Assembly (NCBI GenBank): GCA_002502175.1
Contig: DAPQ01000075.1
Coordinates: 11,937 to 75,936 of the forward strand
Origin: Euryarchaeota archaeon UBA19
GTDB lineage: Archaea; Thermoplasmatota; Poseidoniia; Poseidoniales; Thalassarchaeaceae
Length of the DNA: 64,000 bases
Reading direction: 5' to 3'
Shown here one piece after another: positions 53,177 through 62,390 of the stretch. The notes beneath the pieces were generated by a model. It ran no database searches. It was given only the letters and a program-made list of their open reading frames with translations, and was not told the origin of the DNA. How positions within the stretch are numbered: position 1 is the stretch's first letter; the number at the start of each line of letters is the position of its first letter. Position numbers and translations under genes: made by a program.

Positions 53177-54730
53177 ATGGCGAAGCTTTGGGTGATGTTC
53201 TTCACATCTCTTTTGCTAGTATCAGCAATGAATTTCTATGCAGTAATTCGAGAACCCGATTTGATTGAAATTGACGAGATTCATGAATATCCAAGGGAAT
53301 CTGTGAAGGTCAAAGGAGTGCTAACTAGCTTCGTAGTAGACCCATATGGTGAACAAGCGGACAGAATTGATCTGCAAGTTCGAGAAGTGGATGGTCACTC
53401 GGTAGTCGAGGTTCGATGGTTTGTAGACCGAGATAATGAGATTCCTCCCATTGGAACCATAATTACTGTAGAAGGTGAAGTCACTGAATGGAACGGTCGA
53501 ATTTGGTTGTCATCAAATGGATACGGTGCAATAGTGTGTGCTGATTCCGATTGTGACTCTGTAGAATACACTGCTATGCAATTGGTCGAAGTTGCAATGA
53601 ATCCACAGAACTTTGCTAACATGTCGGTAAAAGTAGATGGTTATTTGTCTGAATCTCTTGAACCGGATGTAACATATCATTCATTGAGCCTAATGGATAA
53701 CCCATCCTATGGAAATGCAGACCATTTATTGTACATGCAAGTGGAAGGGAGAGTAATCGATTGGATAGAAGCAGGAAGTCATGTGGAAGTTTCTGGGTGG
53801 CTACAATATGATCAGCGTTCCCTTCGCTGGAGATTACTAGTGCAAGCAACCGCAATCGAAGTCCTAAACGAGGGATCGGTTGTTGACTTGTCATGGGAAT
53901 TAGAACCCTACACACTGACCTATGAAGTTGGAAAGAATGTATCAATTGAAGGAACCGCAACCCAATCATCCGGCACTTGGTGGTTAATCGGAGATGCTCC
54001 GACTGACCGGCTCTGTTTACTGCCATCACAAGAAGATGTAGATGCAGGATTGGAGGGTATCGAACGGAAATGGTATGGTCGATTGGTCTGGTCAACAGAT
54101 GAAGCAACCATCTGTCTTAGAGCGGATGGATATACGGCGGAAAATAACGCAGGTAATTTTGGAGATGACGTAACTCCTCTGCTAGATGTTGCTGAGAATC
54201 CATTTGATTATCTTAATCAGAACCATACATTCGAAGGATGGATAACTGACCCTATATCTCCAGATTATGACAAAGGATACGTCGGGGACGGCCCAGATTA
54301 CTTCGCTCGCCAAACCAAACTGAGAATTCACCTAATTGGCGAGCATGCAGAATATATCGAAGGTGGTCAATCAATACGATTCAATGCGACAATCATTTGG
54401 TCAGAAAGCGAAGGACGAGTCATTCTTGAAGCCCGTTCTTGGACTCTAGGTCAGCCGCCATCGCCAAACACTCTGAACTGGGGGGATGGTTACAACTCCT
54501 GGAAATGGGATATTGGAAAGCTCGTTGTAATTAATGGAGAGGCGATTATGGACGAGGACGGAAACCAATGGATTCAGAGATCTGGATCTGAAGAAAGGGT
54601 CTGTTTACTTGGGGACGGAACTGAGGCAAGTCAAACAGAGGGGCAAGGGCCTCTAGATTGGACTGGAAGATTATCTACCACAGAAGATTCTGTTGGGAAT
54701 ACAATGCAATTCTGTATAGATGTCAGATGA
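53177..54730 (+). CDS. Secreted tandem OB-fold protein
   Basis: 517 residues with a signal anchor or signal peptide (LWVMFFTSLLLVSAMNFYAV). The remainder appears to consist of four to five OB-fold-like units. Each has the pattern (V)KVKG-x(n)-IGTIITVEGEVTEWNGRIWLSS, for example at about 40-115, 135-230, 245-320, 335-425 and 445-517. OB-folds of this tRNA-anti type usually bind nucleic acids or sugars. Extracytosolic tandem OB-folds are uncommon, and the ligand is unknown. It is translationally linked to the TctA-like permease: its TGA overlaps that gene's Shine-Dalgarno. Confidence 0.75.
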   Translation: MAKLWVMFFTSLLLVSAMNFYAVIREPDLIEIDEIHEYPRESVKVKGVLTSFVVDPYGEQADRIDLQVREVDGHSVVEVRWFVDRDNEIPPIGTIITVEGEVTEWNGRIWLSSNGYGAIVCADSDCDSVEYTAMQLVEVAMNPQNFANMSVKVDGYLSESLEPDVTYHSLSLMDNPSYGNADHLLYMQVEGRVIDWIEAGSHVEVSGWLQYDQRSLRWRLLVQATAIEVLNEGSVVDLSWELEPYTLTYEVGKNVSIEGTATQSSGTWWLIGDAPTDRLCLLPSQEDVDAGLEGIERKWYGRLVWSTDEATICLRADGYTAENNAGNFGDDVTPLLDVAENPFDYLNQNHTFEGWITDPISPDYDKGYVGDGPDYFARQTKLRIHLIGEHAEYIEGGQSIRFNATIIWSESEGRVILEARSWTLGQPPSPNTLNWGDGYNSWKWDIGKLVVINGEAIMDEDGNQWIQRSGSEERVCLLGDGTEASQTEGQGPLDWTGRLSTTEDSVGNTMQFCIDVR

Positions 54731-54734
54731 GGTG
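54729..54734 (+). promoter_or_regulatory. Shine-Dalgarno (GAGGTG) for TctA-like gene
   Basis: GAGGTG overlapping the upstream TGA, 5 nt before ATG 54740. It is the ATG counterpart of the same configuration in front of the pheT CTG codon. Confidence 0.7.
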
Positions 54735-54739
54735 TTGAA

Positions 54740-56395
54740 ATGGACCCTTGGTTAATCGATTTTGGTTGGTTAATTGGGTCATTTATTTTTGGAATATTCC
54801 TTGGTTGTTTAACGGGCTTAATCCCTGGATTCCACGTAAACAACGTCGCTCTGATTGCTTTGTCACTATCACCTGTTGCTGTCGGAATTGGTATCCCCTT
54901 AGATGCAGTAGCAGGAATTATCGTTGCCTGTGGAACTGTTCATACATTCCTCAACTACATTCCAAGTGCATTGGTAGGAGCACCTGATGACAATATGGCA
55001 CTAGCCTTGCTTCCAGGCCACAGGATGTTGATTTCTGGCCAAGCCTCACAAGGCGTTGCATATTCCGCTCGCGGCTCCCAAATGGGTATGCTGATGTCAA
55101 TCCCTCTGCTAATTGTTGCGCGCTTACTTTTCGGAGAAAATCCCGGATTGGGTTTGTATGAAGCAAGCCGTGAACAATTACCATGGATTCTATTATTCAT
55201 CTCCATATTCCTAATTTTGACTGAAACAACTCGATTACCATGGCCAGTTTGGTCGCAAAAAATAACTCAGAAGCTAAAATGGCCATTGAAAAAACCGCTA
55301 GAATTTACTATACCAATGGGTAGACTCAGTATTCGAAGACGATATGATGCGATTGATTTCCGACTTGGAGAAAGTTCTAGAGTCGCTGGAATACTTGTTG
55401 CTACAGCCTATTTCTTACTTACCGGATTCTATGGCTGGGCGGTATTCGAATTACCCGCTAGATCACCGGTTGGCATCCCATCTGCTTCCTTGTTATTCCC
55501 AAGTTTAGCAGGATTATTTGGGATTGCAAACCTCATTGACATCTATGTAACAACAAGCGAAATCCCACCCCAAGAACAAAATTGGGAAATGCCAGACCCT
55601 AAACCCCTAGCAGTTCCAACATTCCTTTCAGCCGTGGTTTCATCTGTTATGGCAATTCTTCCTGGAATGACTGCAGCACAGGCAACTGTCGTAGTCATGA
55701 GTGCTCGAAACTTTTGGGGTAAACTTACCGATCCCAATTACATTCCAGCAGATTTCGAGCATGGGACTCAACCTGGATTTGAACAGATGCCACAGATGAT
55801 GGTGTTTGAGGGCATGGAAGACCTAGAAGATGAGGACCGTTTATTATTCCAAGAGGCACTCTCCGAAGCAGGTGCTACACCAGACTTGGATTTGGTGAAT
55901 AATAATCAACAAAGAGATCTAGAGATTATCGCGATTCTTTCGTCTGTTAATACCGCTGTTACAGTCATGGTTCTGGGTTTCCTATACATGGTAGGAAGGC
56001 CACGTTCTGGAGCCGCTCTAGCATTGAACATGATGTACCCAATCGATATCTGGAATGCTGTTGAGCCGCCTGCCGATTTCGTTAGACTGCTCGCTATTAC
56101 AGTAGCTTCAGGATTATTTGCTGTCCCAGTAATGATTGAGGTCGGAAAGGGTATGTTGAAAATGCACGAATTAGTACCTCTCAGAAACCTAGTGATTTCT
56201 GTTAGTGCTTTCATTACCATTCTAGTTTGGATCTCCACAGATTGGATTGGAGTGGGAACTTTAGTTATTGGTACAATGATTGGCCTTATGGCACCTAGGA
56301 TAGGTATCCGGAGGTCACATGGAATGGGTGTAATTCTAGTGCCAATTATGATGTATACCTTCGCAAGGGAATTAGATGCATTCGGCTTTGCTTGA
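54740..56395 (+). CDS. TctA/DUF112-like membrane transporter
   Basis: 551 residues with about twelve hydrophobic helices. The N-terminal GCLTGLIPGFHVNNVAL matches the archaeal COG1784 branch of the TctA (tripartite tricarboxylate transporter large subunit) family. A second repeat-like segment, VSSVMAILPGMTAAQATVVV, fits the internal duplication of TctA. Bacterial TctA works with TctB and a periplasmic binding protein; none is seen here. The co-translated OB-fold protein might serve as an extracytosolic partner (inference). The substrate is unknown. Confidence 0.8.
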   Translation: MDPWLIDFGWLIGSFIFGIFLGCLTGLIPGFHVNNVALIALSLSPVAVGIGIPLDAVAGIIVACGTVHTFLNYIPSALVGAPDDNMALALLPGHRMLISGQASQGVAYSARGSQMGMLMSIPLLIVARLLFGENPGLGLYEASREQLPWILLFISIFLILTETTRLPWPVWSQKITQKLKWPLKKPLEFTIPMGRLSIRRRYDAIDFRLGESSRVAGILVATAYFLLTGFYGWAVFELPARSPVGIPSASLLFPSLAGLFGIANLIDIYVTTSEIPPQEQNWEMPDPKPLAVPTFLSAVVSSVMAILPGMTAAQATVVVMSARNFWGKLTDPNYIPADFEHGTQPGFEQMPQMMVFEGMEDLEDEDRLLFQEALSEAGATPDLDLVNNNQQRDLEIIAILSSVNTAVTVMVLGFLYMVGRPRSGAALALNMMYPIDIWNAVEPPADFVRLLAITVASGLFAVPVMIEVGKGMLKMHELVPLRNLVISVSAFITILVWISTDWIGVGTLVIGTMIGLMAPRIGIRRSHGMGVILVPIMMYTFARELDAFGFA

Positions 56396-56431
56396 AACCA
56401 GAATATTTTCTGAAACTAGGCGGTGTGCTCC

Positions 56432-56451
56432 GTAACACTAGGTAACACTAG
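56432..56451. repeat. 10-bp perfect tandem duplication
   Basis: GTAACACTAG occurs twice back to back in the 108-nt spacer before the CD36-like gene. A 6-bp inverted repeat with a 6-nt loop, CCCTCG/CGAGGG (56469-56486), lies 17 nt further on. Confidence 0.6.
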
Positions 56452-56503
56452 AGTCGAATCGCTTATTTCCCTCGTGCATGCGAGGGGGGGCTAGAGTGAT
56501 ACC

Positions 56504-59257
56504 ATGGACAACCAACAGAAGGCAAGCGCATTATTAGTAATCGGACTTGTATTAATTGGAATTAATTTTCTAGCATTAGCACCCTTTGTAGCAGGGCAAG
56601 TAGAGGCTGGAGTTCAGGACGTTGTAGCCGATGGCTACGACGGCTATGATGACGACGGAAACAAAAACTACACAGCAGATTATGACGATGAATGGTTAGT
56701 CTCGACCTCGGAGAGAGTATACTTCGCATACTCTCTAGATAACCCTGAGGGTGTTGATGCGGGAGAAGCTCATGAATTTACGAAAATGGGACCTTTCATC
56801 TACGAAGTCACAACAACTAGAGAAATTCTAGATTTTGATTATGATGCTGGAGAAATCACTTATTCTGAATTTGATAGTTTTGAGTGGTGCGAGGATTGTA
56901 CCTGGACAGATGACAATGGAGATTCACACAACTCTGTACCTGGTTCAACCAATATAACCCAAGTAAATATCCTTTGGAACACTCAAAGAATCGCTGGAAT
57001 TTCAACTGGAATAACCTATGGTGAAGTGTTCGCTAAGGCTGGATTCGTTAACAATATGATTGCCAATGATTTGCAAAACCGAGCGCCTTCAATTTGGGCC
57101 TCAGAAGACATTTCTGGAATGGTAGATACATTCTCTCTAAGTTTGCAAGCAACGGGTATGGACGAGGTTAACGCGTCGATTTTGGCTCCATCAGGAGTTC
57201 TTTCTGGAGCATATGTTTCTGCAACTGGAGGAGGGACAACCAGTGACATACTGAACAACACTCAGACATTCTTCCCTTATGCAGACAGCATTCTATACGG
57301 GGCGCAAGATCCTTCGACTGGTATTTGCATTGCATTAACTTGTGACATTGGCCCAATGCTAGTAGCAGGTATGGGCGCTCCTGACGGAGGGGTGGTTACT
57401 CAAACTCGTGCTGCGCTATACGGTTATGCAGATGCAGGAGATGATATGGCAGCAATTGACCTCGCTGTATTTGCACTTGCAGGCAATACCTTCCTAGCCC
57501 ATGGTGGTGGTGCTGACCTGACTCAAGTTACCGATCTAAGACAGAGATTGGACGAAGTCAGTGGAGTTGACATTACCAACCCAGATGTCTTGAATGGTGT
57601 AATTTTTGGAACACCAGACGCTGAAATTCCAAACGGACTTCTTTCGGTTTCGGACTACAGTGGCATCCCACTAAATGGAATTGCCCTCTTCCTATTAGGC
57701 GCACAAGGTGACCTATTTGGTACAATGACCACTTATGGAATAGGACTCACTCAACTGCTAGGGCTTTCAGATTATGGAGGAGAATGGATTGGTCTAGTTG
57801 GCACCCCGACTGAATTTGAGATGATTCTCGCAGGTGGCCAAGGTACAATGAATGCCGATGATTGGTGGCAAATCTCCTTCGGAAGTGAAGAGCCTATTGC
57901 TGGCGGTTACATACCAATTGGCTTGAACAGAGCTGAATTTGAAGGCACAATTGATATGGATGTCGCTAAGGTACAGGAGATCCTTTACACATCTCCTTAT
58001 GCATTGACTTCTGACTTTGCTAGTATTTTCATGTATGGTGAACTATCAGGAAGCACTCTCCCTGCAGAAGAAGGGGGTGCAACAACTGATTGGAACGATG
58101 CTTATGTTGCTGGGTTGTATGATATCTCAGAAAGTGACGCTGCTGCGGTACGTAGTTGGGTCGCAGACTTCATGTTCGACCAAGTTATTGGCGCGCTATT
58201 GGGCTTCCAATACGGCGGTTCTGCTTACATCACCCAGCCAGTCGATAACTGGTTGTTTGGTTGGAGAGATATTATCGTAGCCGATGTTGTTTACGCAGAA
58301 CCCGACAATATGGCCTTGGGTTGGGTAAGTCTCGAAACAAATGAAACATACTTCGGCTCGGATAGCGTTACTACTGGAGATTATGATGTCTATGTCGCAA
58401 GTACAGAGGGCGATGATATGGGTCAAAGATTACGTCAAGGTTACATTAACTCCGACGGAGATGGACATTGCGATTTCAAGTTGAATTCCGATGGAACGAT
58501 GGCAGATGCAGACTCAAGTGGAATGTACCCATGTGGAGATGGCGAATTGTACGGATTCACCGAGCACCTCCCATGGAGAGCACCGCATAGGGAGACTTCC
58601 ACTCTTGGATTACTATCAGCCCATGTGGGTAACGACAACACCGTAGTTGCTGGTGCTGTTGGCGGTATCGCAGATAGTGAAAATTCGTTCAAGGTCAACC
58701 TTGTAGGATATGCAATGGCTGAATCAGTACCTGGAGATATGGAGACATACAAAGGAATTGAAATGAGGGCGCACACCGTAAACCTAGACCCTTCACAAAA
58801 CCAAATTCAAGCCAAGCTAATCGGCTCAGGCTCGTTTGTTGATGTACTTCCAGGTGCATTACCTGTATACTTTGGTTCAACTGTAGACATCAAGGTAGAG
58901 CCAGTTACCCAAGTAGCGATGTACGGGAAATCCGTCTCGATGTTCCACCTAGACCTAAGAGGCCCTGGAATGCTAAATCCAGAGATGGATGTAGACACAC
59001 ATCCGGTATTCGAAATTCACACCTTCTCAGAAATTGCGGATGAAGATGCTGAAACCTTCCGGTGTCGAGTTCTGGACAATATGGAACCTATGTACTGGAC
59101 TGATTTCGGCGGAAGCGGGGATTGTGAATTAGAAGGAACTGCAACAATTGATCGTGTGACTGCTGTATTGTACCTCGCAAGCATAGCCATGATTGCTATT
59201 GGTGCTCTAGGGTTCGGCGGCATAGGACCTATTGCTGTATCAAAAGACGAAGATTGA
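56504..59257 (+). CDS. CD36/LIMP-2-like scavenger receptor homologue
   Basis: 917 residues with the CD36 topology: an N-terminal membrane helix (ALLVIGLVLIGINFLALAPFVAG), a very large ectodomain and a C-terminal membrane helix (AVLYLASIAMIAIGALGFGG) with a short tail. The ectodomain opens with VYFAYSLDNPEGV...KMGPFIYEV (residues 72-102), which parallels the CD36 FNVTNPEEV...VGPYVYRE block. A WLFGWRDI segment parallels the ELLWGY block, TGDYDVYVAS the NDGEYxVFTG block, and VDIKVEPVTQVAMYGKSVSM the VDxxPxTGxxxxAxKRxQ block. The central insert (about 170-560) is not conserved. CD36 proteins bind and move fatty acids, sterols or lipoproteins. A role in lipid uptake here is inference. Confidence 0.7.
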   Translation: MDNQQKASALLVIGLVLIGINFLALAPFVAGQVEAGVQDVVADGYDGYDDDGNKNYTADYDDEWLVSTSERVYFAYSLDNPEGVDAGEAHEFTKMGPFIYEVTTTREILDFDYDAGEITYSEFDSFEWCEDCTWTDDNGDSHNSVPGSTNITQVNILWNTQRIAGISTGITYGEVFAKAGFVNNMIANDLQNRAPSIWASEDISGMVDTFSLSLQATGMDEVNASILAPSGVLSGAYVSATGGGTTSDILNNTQTFFPYADSILYGAQDPSTGICIALTCDIGPMLVAGMGAPDGGVVTQTRAALYGYADAGDDMAAIDLAVFALAGNTFLAHGGGADLTQVTDLRQRLDEVSGVDITNPDVLNGVIFGTPDAEIPNGLLSVSDYSGIPLNGIALFLLGAQGDLFGTMTTYGIGLTQLLGLSDYGGEWIGLVGTPTEFEMILAGGQGTMNADDWWQISFGSEEPIAGGYIPIGLNRAEFEGTIDMDVAKVQEILYTSPYALTSDFASIFMYGELSGSTLPAEEGGATTDWNDAYVAGLYDISESDAAAVRSWVADFMFDQVIGALLGFQYGGSAYITQPVDNWLFGWRDIIVADVVYAEPDNMALGWVSLETNETYFGSDSVTTGDYDVYVASTEGDDMGQRLRQGYINSDGDGHCDFKLNSDGTMADADSSGMYPCGDGELYGFTEHLPWRAPHRETSTLGLLSAHVGNDNTVVAGAVGGIADSENSFKVNLVGYAMAESVPGDMETYKGIEMRAHTVNLDPSQNQIQAKLIGSGSFVDVLPGALPVYFGSTVDIKVEPVTQVAMYGKSVSMFHLDLRGPGMLNPEMDVDTHPVFEIHTFSEIADEDAETFRCRVLDNMEPMYWTDFGGSGDCELEGTATIDRVTAVLYLASIAMIAIGALGFGGIGPIAVSKDED

Positions 59258-59272
59258 GGCTGCCCTATACTT

Positions 59273-59291
59273 CGGCTGGCAGAGCCAGCCG
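59273..59291. other. GC hairpin with AGA loop (family member 10)
   Basis: Perfect 8-bp inverted repeat CGGCTGGC/GCCAGCCG with an AGA loop, 15 nt after the CD36-like stop. A second short inverted repeat CGCG-CTTG-CGCG follows at 59296-59307. It lies 51 nt before the next ATG. Confidence 0.85.
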
Positions 59292-59342
59292 TGGGCGCGC
59301 TTGCGCGAAGGGTTCAACCGTTGACCGCGAGACGTAAGGTCA

Positions 59343-62300
59343 ATGGAAAGGGGTCCAGCAAGGCTAGCAGTGGCCATCATTGCTCTATTGACCATAAGTC
59401 TGCTTGGTCCCTCTCCAGTTTTACAATTAGATTCCTCTAATGAAAATCGAGAGACGGTAAAAAATTCCTCATGCGTAGTTTGTATTAACGAAATAATGCC
59501 TAATGCGGATGGCTCAGATCAAGGAATCTTTCCTCAGGGTGAATGGGTTGAGTTGTTAAATACCGGGTCTAGTTCTGTGAGTCTTGAGGGTTGGACAATT
59601 GTCGATATTGGCGGATGGACACATCCAATCAATGAAACTAGTTGGGTAGGATTTAGTGATTTAACTACACCTTATCATATTGAAGCAGGAGCATACGCAG
59701 TTATTGCTGAAAATGAAATTGGAACTCTAAGAATAAACAACGCTGGAGAGACTATTTTCCTGACAGATGAACAAGGTGTTGTAGCTGATGAAGTCACCAC
59801 AGGGCAAGCGTCAAATGGAATTTCCAAAATACCATCTAACGGAAGCGCGGAGTGGATTGACTCAGAACAATCAACCCCAGGAAGCCAAAATATTGGAGGT
59901 GTGGATGACGAAAATAATCCAGAAACGCCTGCTGATTTACAACCTTCAGAATGGAATGGAAAATATGATGTCAAGTTCACTCGTCTTATGCCGGGTGAAG
60001 TACCTAACCGGGATAACGATTGGTTTGAATTGAGTAATTTGGGTAATGAAGTTGCAAATTTAACCGGCTGGACCATAGAACGCATTAGGTCCACAACACC
60101 CTGGATATCCACATTCAACGAACTAGTGATACCTGCGGGAGGGTCGATTGTTCTAACCGAAAATCCGGACAACCTATTTTTGGATGGAGGTATATCTGCA
60201 ATTGATGGGAATGTTGTGATGAACAATATGCCTTGGCTTGTCGATTCAGGAAGTGCTCTGCAACTAAAATCACCAAATGGAACTGTGGTTGATGCGGTTG
60301 TATACGGAGGCGGCGATGCTGAAATCGAGGGTTGGAATGGCGGCGCTATTTCAGTACCAGGGGATGGGACCCCGGGATTGATTTTGATGCGAGGCTCTGG
60401 CTGCGGAGATAATCCAGATACAGACACGGGTGAAGATTGGGAGTATAGATGGATTAGAATTGGAGCCTCAACCTTCTGTGATGGAGGAAAAATTACACTA
60501 GAAGAATCCTCTACAGTCTCATCTTCTATTGGTCCTGATACATCATTCAATGACTTAATGCACTGGATTGAGGATGCAGAAACATCGATTCATCTACATG
60601 TCTACCAATTTATGAGCCCGGACCTCACTACTGCATTACTGGAAGCAATAAATCGAGGTGTTTCTGTCACAATTCTACTTGAAGAAGGTATACTCGATGG
60701 AAGTAGTACAAAAAATAACCAAAGAGGTCATGCACAAACTCTGCATGATGCTGGAGCAACCGTTCTTTGGATGGAGGACCCGAGTTTGATCAGTTCTCCG
60801 TACACTTACATTCACAGCAAGGTTGCTGTGAGGGATACGGAAAGTGTATGGATTTCATCAGGGAACTGGAAGGATACAAGCCTACCCCCAGATGGAATAG
60901 GTAATCGAGAGTGGTCTGTTTTTGTCAATTCGATTTCCTTTGCTGAGCTAGTTATGTCTCGTCTTTCTTGGGACGAAAATCAGAATCACCTACACATCTC
61001 ACCACACTCATCGAATCATGCACCAACCTCCGATTGGGCGATGGACGAAAACAGTGGGGTCTCGTTACAAGCACCTACTACCCAACCATATTCTGGACCT
61101 TTGGAAATCCAACTGATGACATGTCCTGACGATTGTGTTGATGGAATTATCGAAATGATTGACGCCGCTGATTCAACTATTGAACTTTCATTGCAATACT
61201 TAGACTTAGATTGGTATTGGGGATTCGGTGATAATCCAATCATTGAAGCAATTTACCAAGCGGCCCAAAGAGGAGTACAAGTCCGCTTACTATTGAATGG
61301 GTTTTATGCTGACAGTGATGATGAAATTAGAGATGCAGTTAATCTCTTCAATACAAATTGGAATGCAACAGAGGGCTTGGACACCACAGCACGACTAATG
61401 GCATATTCTGACTCGATTACTAAACTGCACAATAAGGGTGCAATAATCGATGGGGAGAGCGTTCTTGTTGGAAGCATGAATTGGGGTTCAAATGCGGCAT
61501 TGAGAAATAGAGAAATGAGTGTATTAATTCATGATCAATCACTAACTTCTGACTATTTACAATCGTTCAATGAAGATTGGAATCGACTTGACCCAAATAC
61601 AGATTCAGATGGAGACCTACTTCCGGATATGTGGGAGATTCAATACGGTTTGAATCGGCATTCCGCAGCCGTGCTTGGAACTGCTCTAAGTGAACAATCA
61701 CTGGATTTAGATGAAGATGGATTGAACAATCTTAACGAGTACCTGTGGGGTGGAAATCCGAATGATAATGACACAGATGATGATTGTATTCTAGATGGGC
61801 AAGAAGCTGAATTTGCTCAATCATTGGGAAGGTCGCCAATAGTGGCCATGAATTCCAGCGATGTTGATGGTAATGGGATTCCGGATGGAATACAATTTGG
61901 CTGTGATGAAGAAGATATTATCGATAACAACAACGGTCAAACAAACAATACCAACGGCAATGATGGAGAAAATGATGACGAAGGAAAAGGTGGATGGATA
62001 GAGAATAATGTTCGAGACGACCCACTCTCAACTCCTGGTGCAAAATTCTTGTTGGCACTGACAATAATTGCAGCGACTTCTTTGGTTGGTGCTGGATTAA
62101 CTATGGTAAGGAGACCGAGAATAAAAACCGATTCTCGACTAATCGACGATTCAGGATATAGATTCGATGATGCTGATGCTGAACAGGCTATTCTCAAGGG
62201 GACACGATTCGATGAAGAATCTGAAGATACTCGTGAGTGGACAGAAGGTAGAGATGATGGAGTACACGGTCAGATTGTTTTAGATGGCTTTGGCTTCGAT

Positions 62301-62390
62301 AAACTCGACCGAAATCAAGTCCAGTTCCTCTTGGACAAGGGAATGAGTATCGAAGAATTGCGCGATGAATACGGCGAGGATGAGGCATGA
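59343..62390 (+). CDS. Surface lamin-tail/PLD nuclease, membrane anchored
   Basis: 1015 residues. A signal peptide (LAVAIIALLTISLLGPSPV) is followed by two lamin-tail domains at about 42-150 (INEIMPNADGSD, GEWVELLNTGSSSVSLEGW) and 205-320 (WFELSNLGNEVANLTGWTI). Two phospholipase-D catalytic halves follow, each with an intact HxKx4D motif: His491-Lys493-Asp498 and His696-Lys698-Asp703. Calcium-type DSDGDLLPDMWE and DLDEDGLNNLNEY repeats come next, then a membrane helix near 905-925 and an acidic tail of about 90 residues. The lamin-tail plus PLD or other nuclease combination is common in secreted DNases, so extracellular nucleic-acid cleavage is the best guess over lipid cleavage. The stop overlaps deoA by 4 nt (ATGA). 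Confidence 0.85.
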   Translation: MERGPARLAVAIIALLTISLLGPSPVLQLDSSNENRETVKNSSCVVCINEIMPNADGSDQGIFPQGEWVELLNTGSSSVSLEGWTIVDIGGWTHPINETSWVGFSDLTTPYHIEAGAYAVIAENEIGTLRINNAGETIFLTDEQGVVADEVTTGQASNGISKIPSNGSAEWIDSEQSTPGSQNIGGVDDENNPETPADLQPSEWNGKYDVKFTRLMPGEVPNRDNDWFELSNLGNEVANLTGWTIERIRSTTPWISTFNELVIPAGGSIVLTENPDNLFLDGGISAIDGNVVMNNMPWLVDSGSALQLKSPNGTVVDAVVYGGGDAEIEGWNGGAISVPGDGTPGLILMRGSGCGDNPDTDTGEDWEYRWIRIGASTFCDGGKITLEESSTVSSSIGPDTSFNDLMHWIEDAETSIHLHVYQFMSPDLTTALLEAINRGVSVTILLEEGILDGSSTKNNQRGHAQTLHDAGATVLWMEDPSLISSPYTYIHSKVAVRDTESVWISSGNWKDTSLPPDGIGNREWSVFVNSISFAELVMSRLSWDENQNHLHISPHSSNHAPTSDWAMDENSGVSLQAPTTQPYSGPLEIQLMTCPDDCVDGIIEMIDAADSTIELSLQYLDLDWYWGFGDNPIIEAIYQAAQRGVQVRLLLNGFYADSDDEIRDAVNLFNTNWNATEGLDTTARLMAYSDSITKLHNKGAIIDGESVLVGSMNWGSNAALRNREMSVLIHDQSLTSDYLQSFNEDWNRLDPNTDSDGDLLPDMWEIQYGLNRHSAAVLGTALSEQSLDLDEDGLNNLNEYLWGGNPNDNDTDDDCILDGQEAEFAQSLGRSPIVAMNSSDVDGNGIPDGIQFGCDEEDIIDNNNGQTNNTNGNDGENDDEGKGGWIENNVRDDPLSTPGAKFLLALTIIAATSLVGAGLTMVRRPRIKTDSRLIDDSGYRFDDADAEQAILKGTRFDEESEDTREWTEGRDDGVHGQIVLDGFGFDKLDRNQVQFLLDKGMSIEELRDEYGEDEA

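Noticed and set aside
59675..60550. 291-codon open frame antisense to the lamin-tail/PLD gene
   Set aside because: It mirrors two recognisable lamin-tail domains on the plus strand and has no features of its own.
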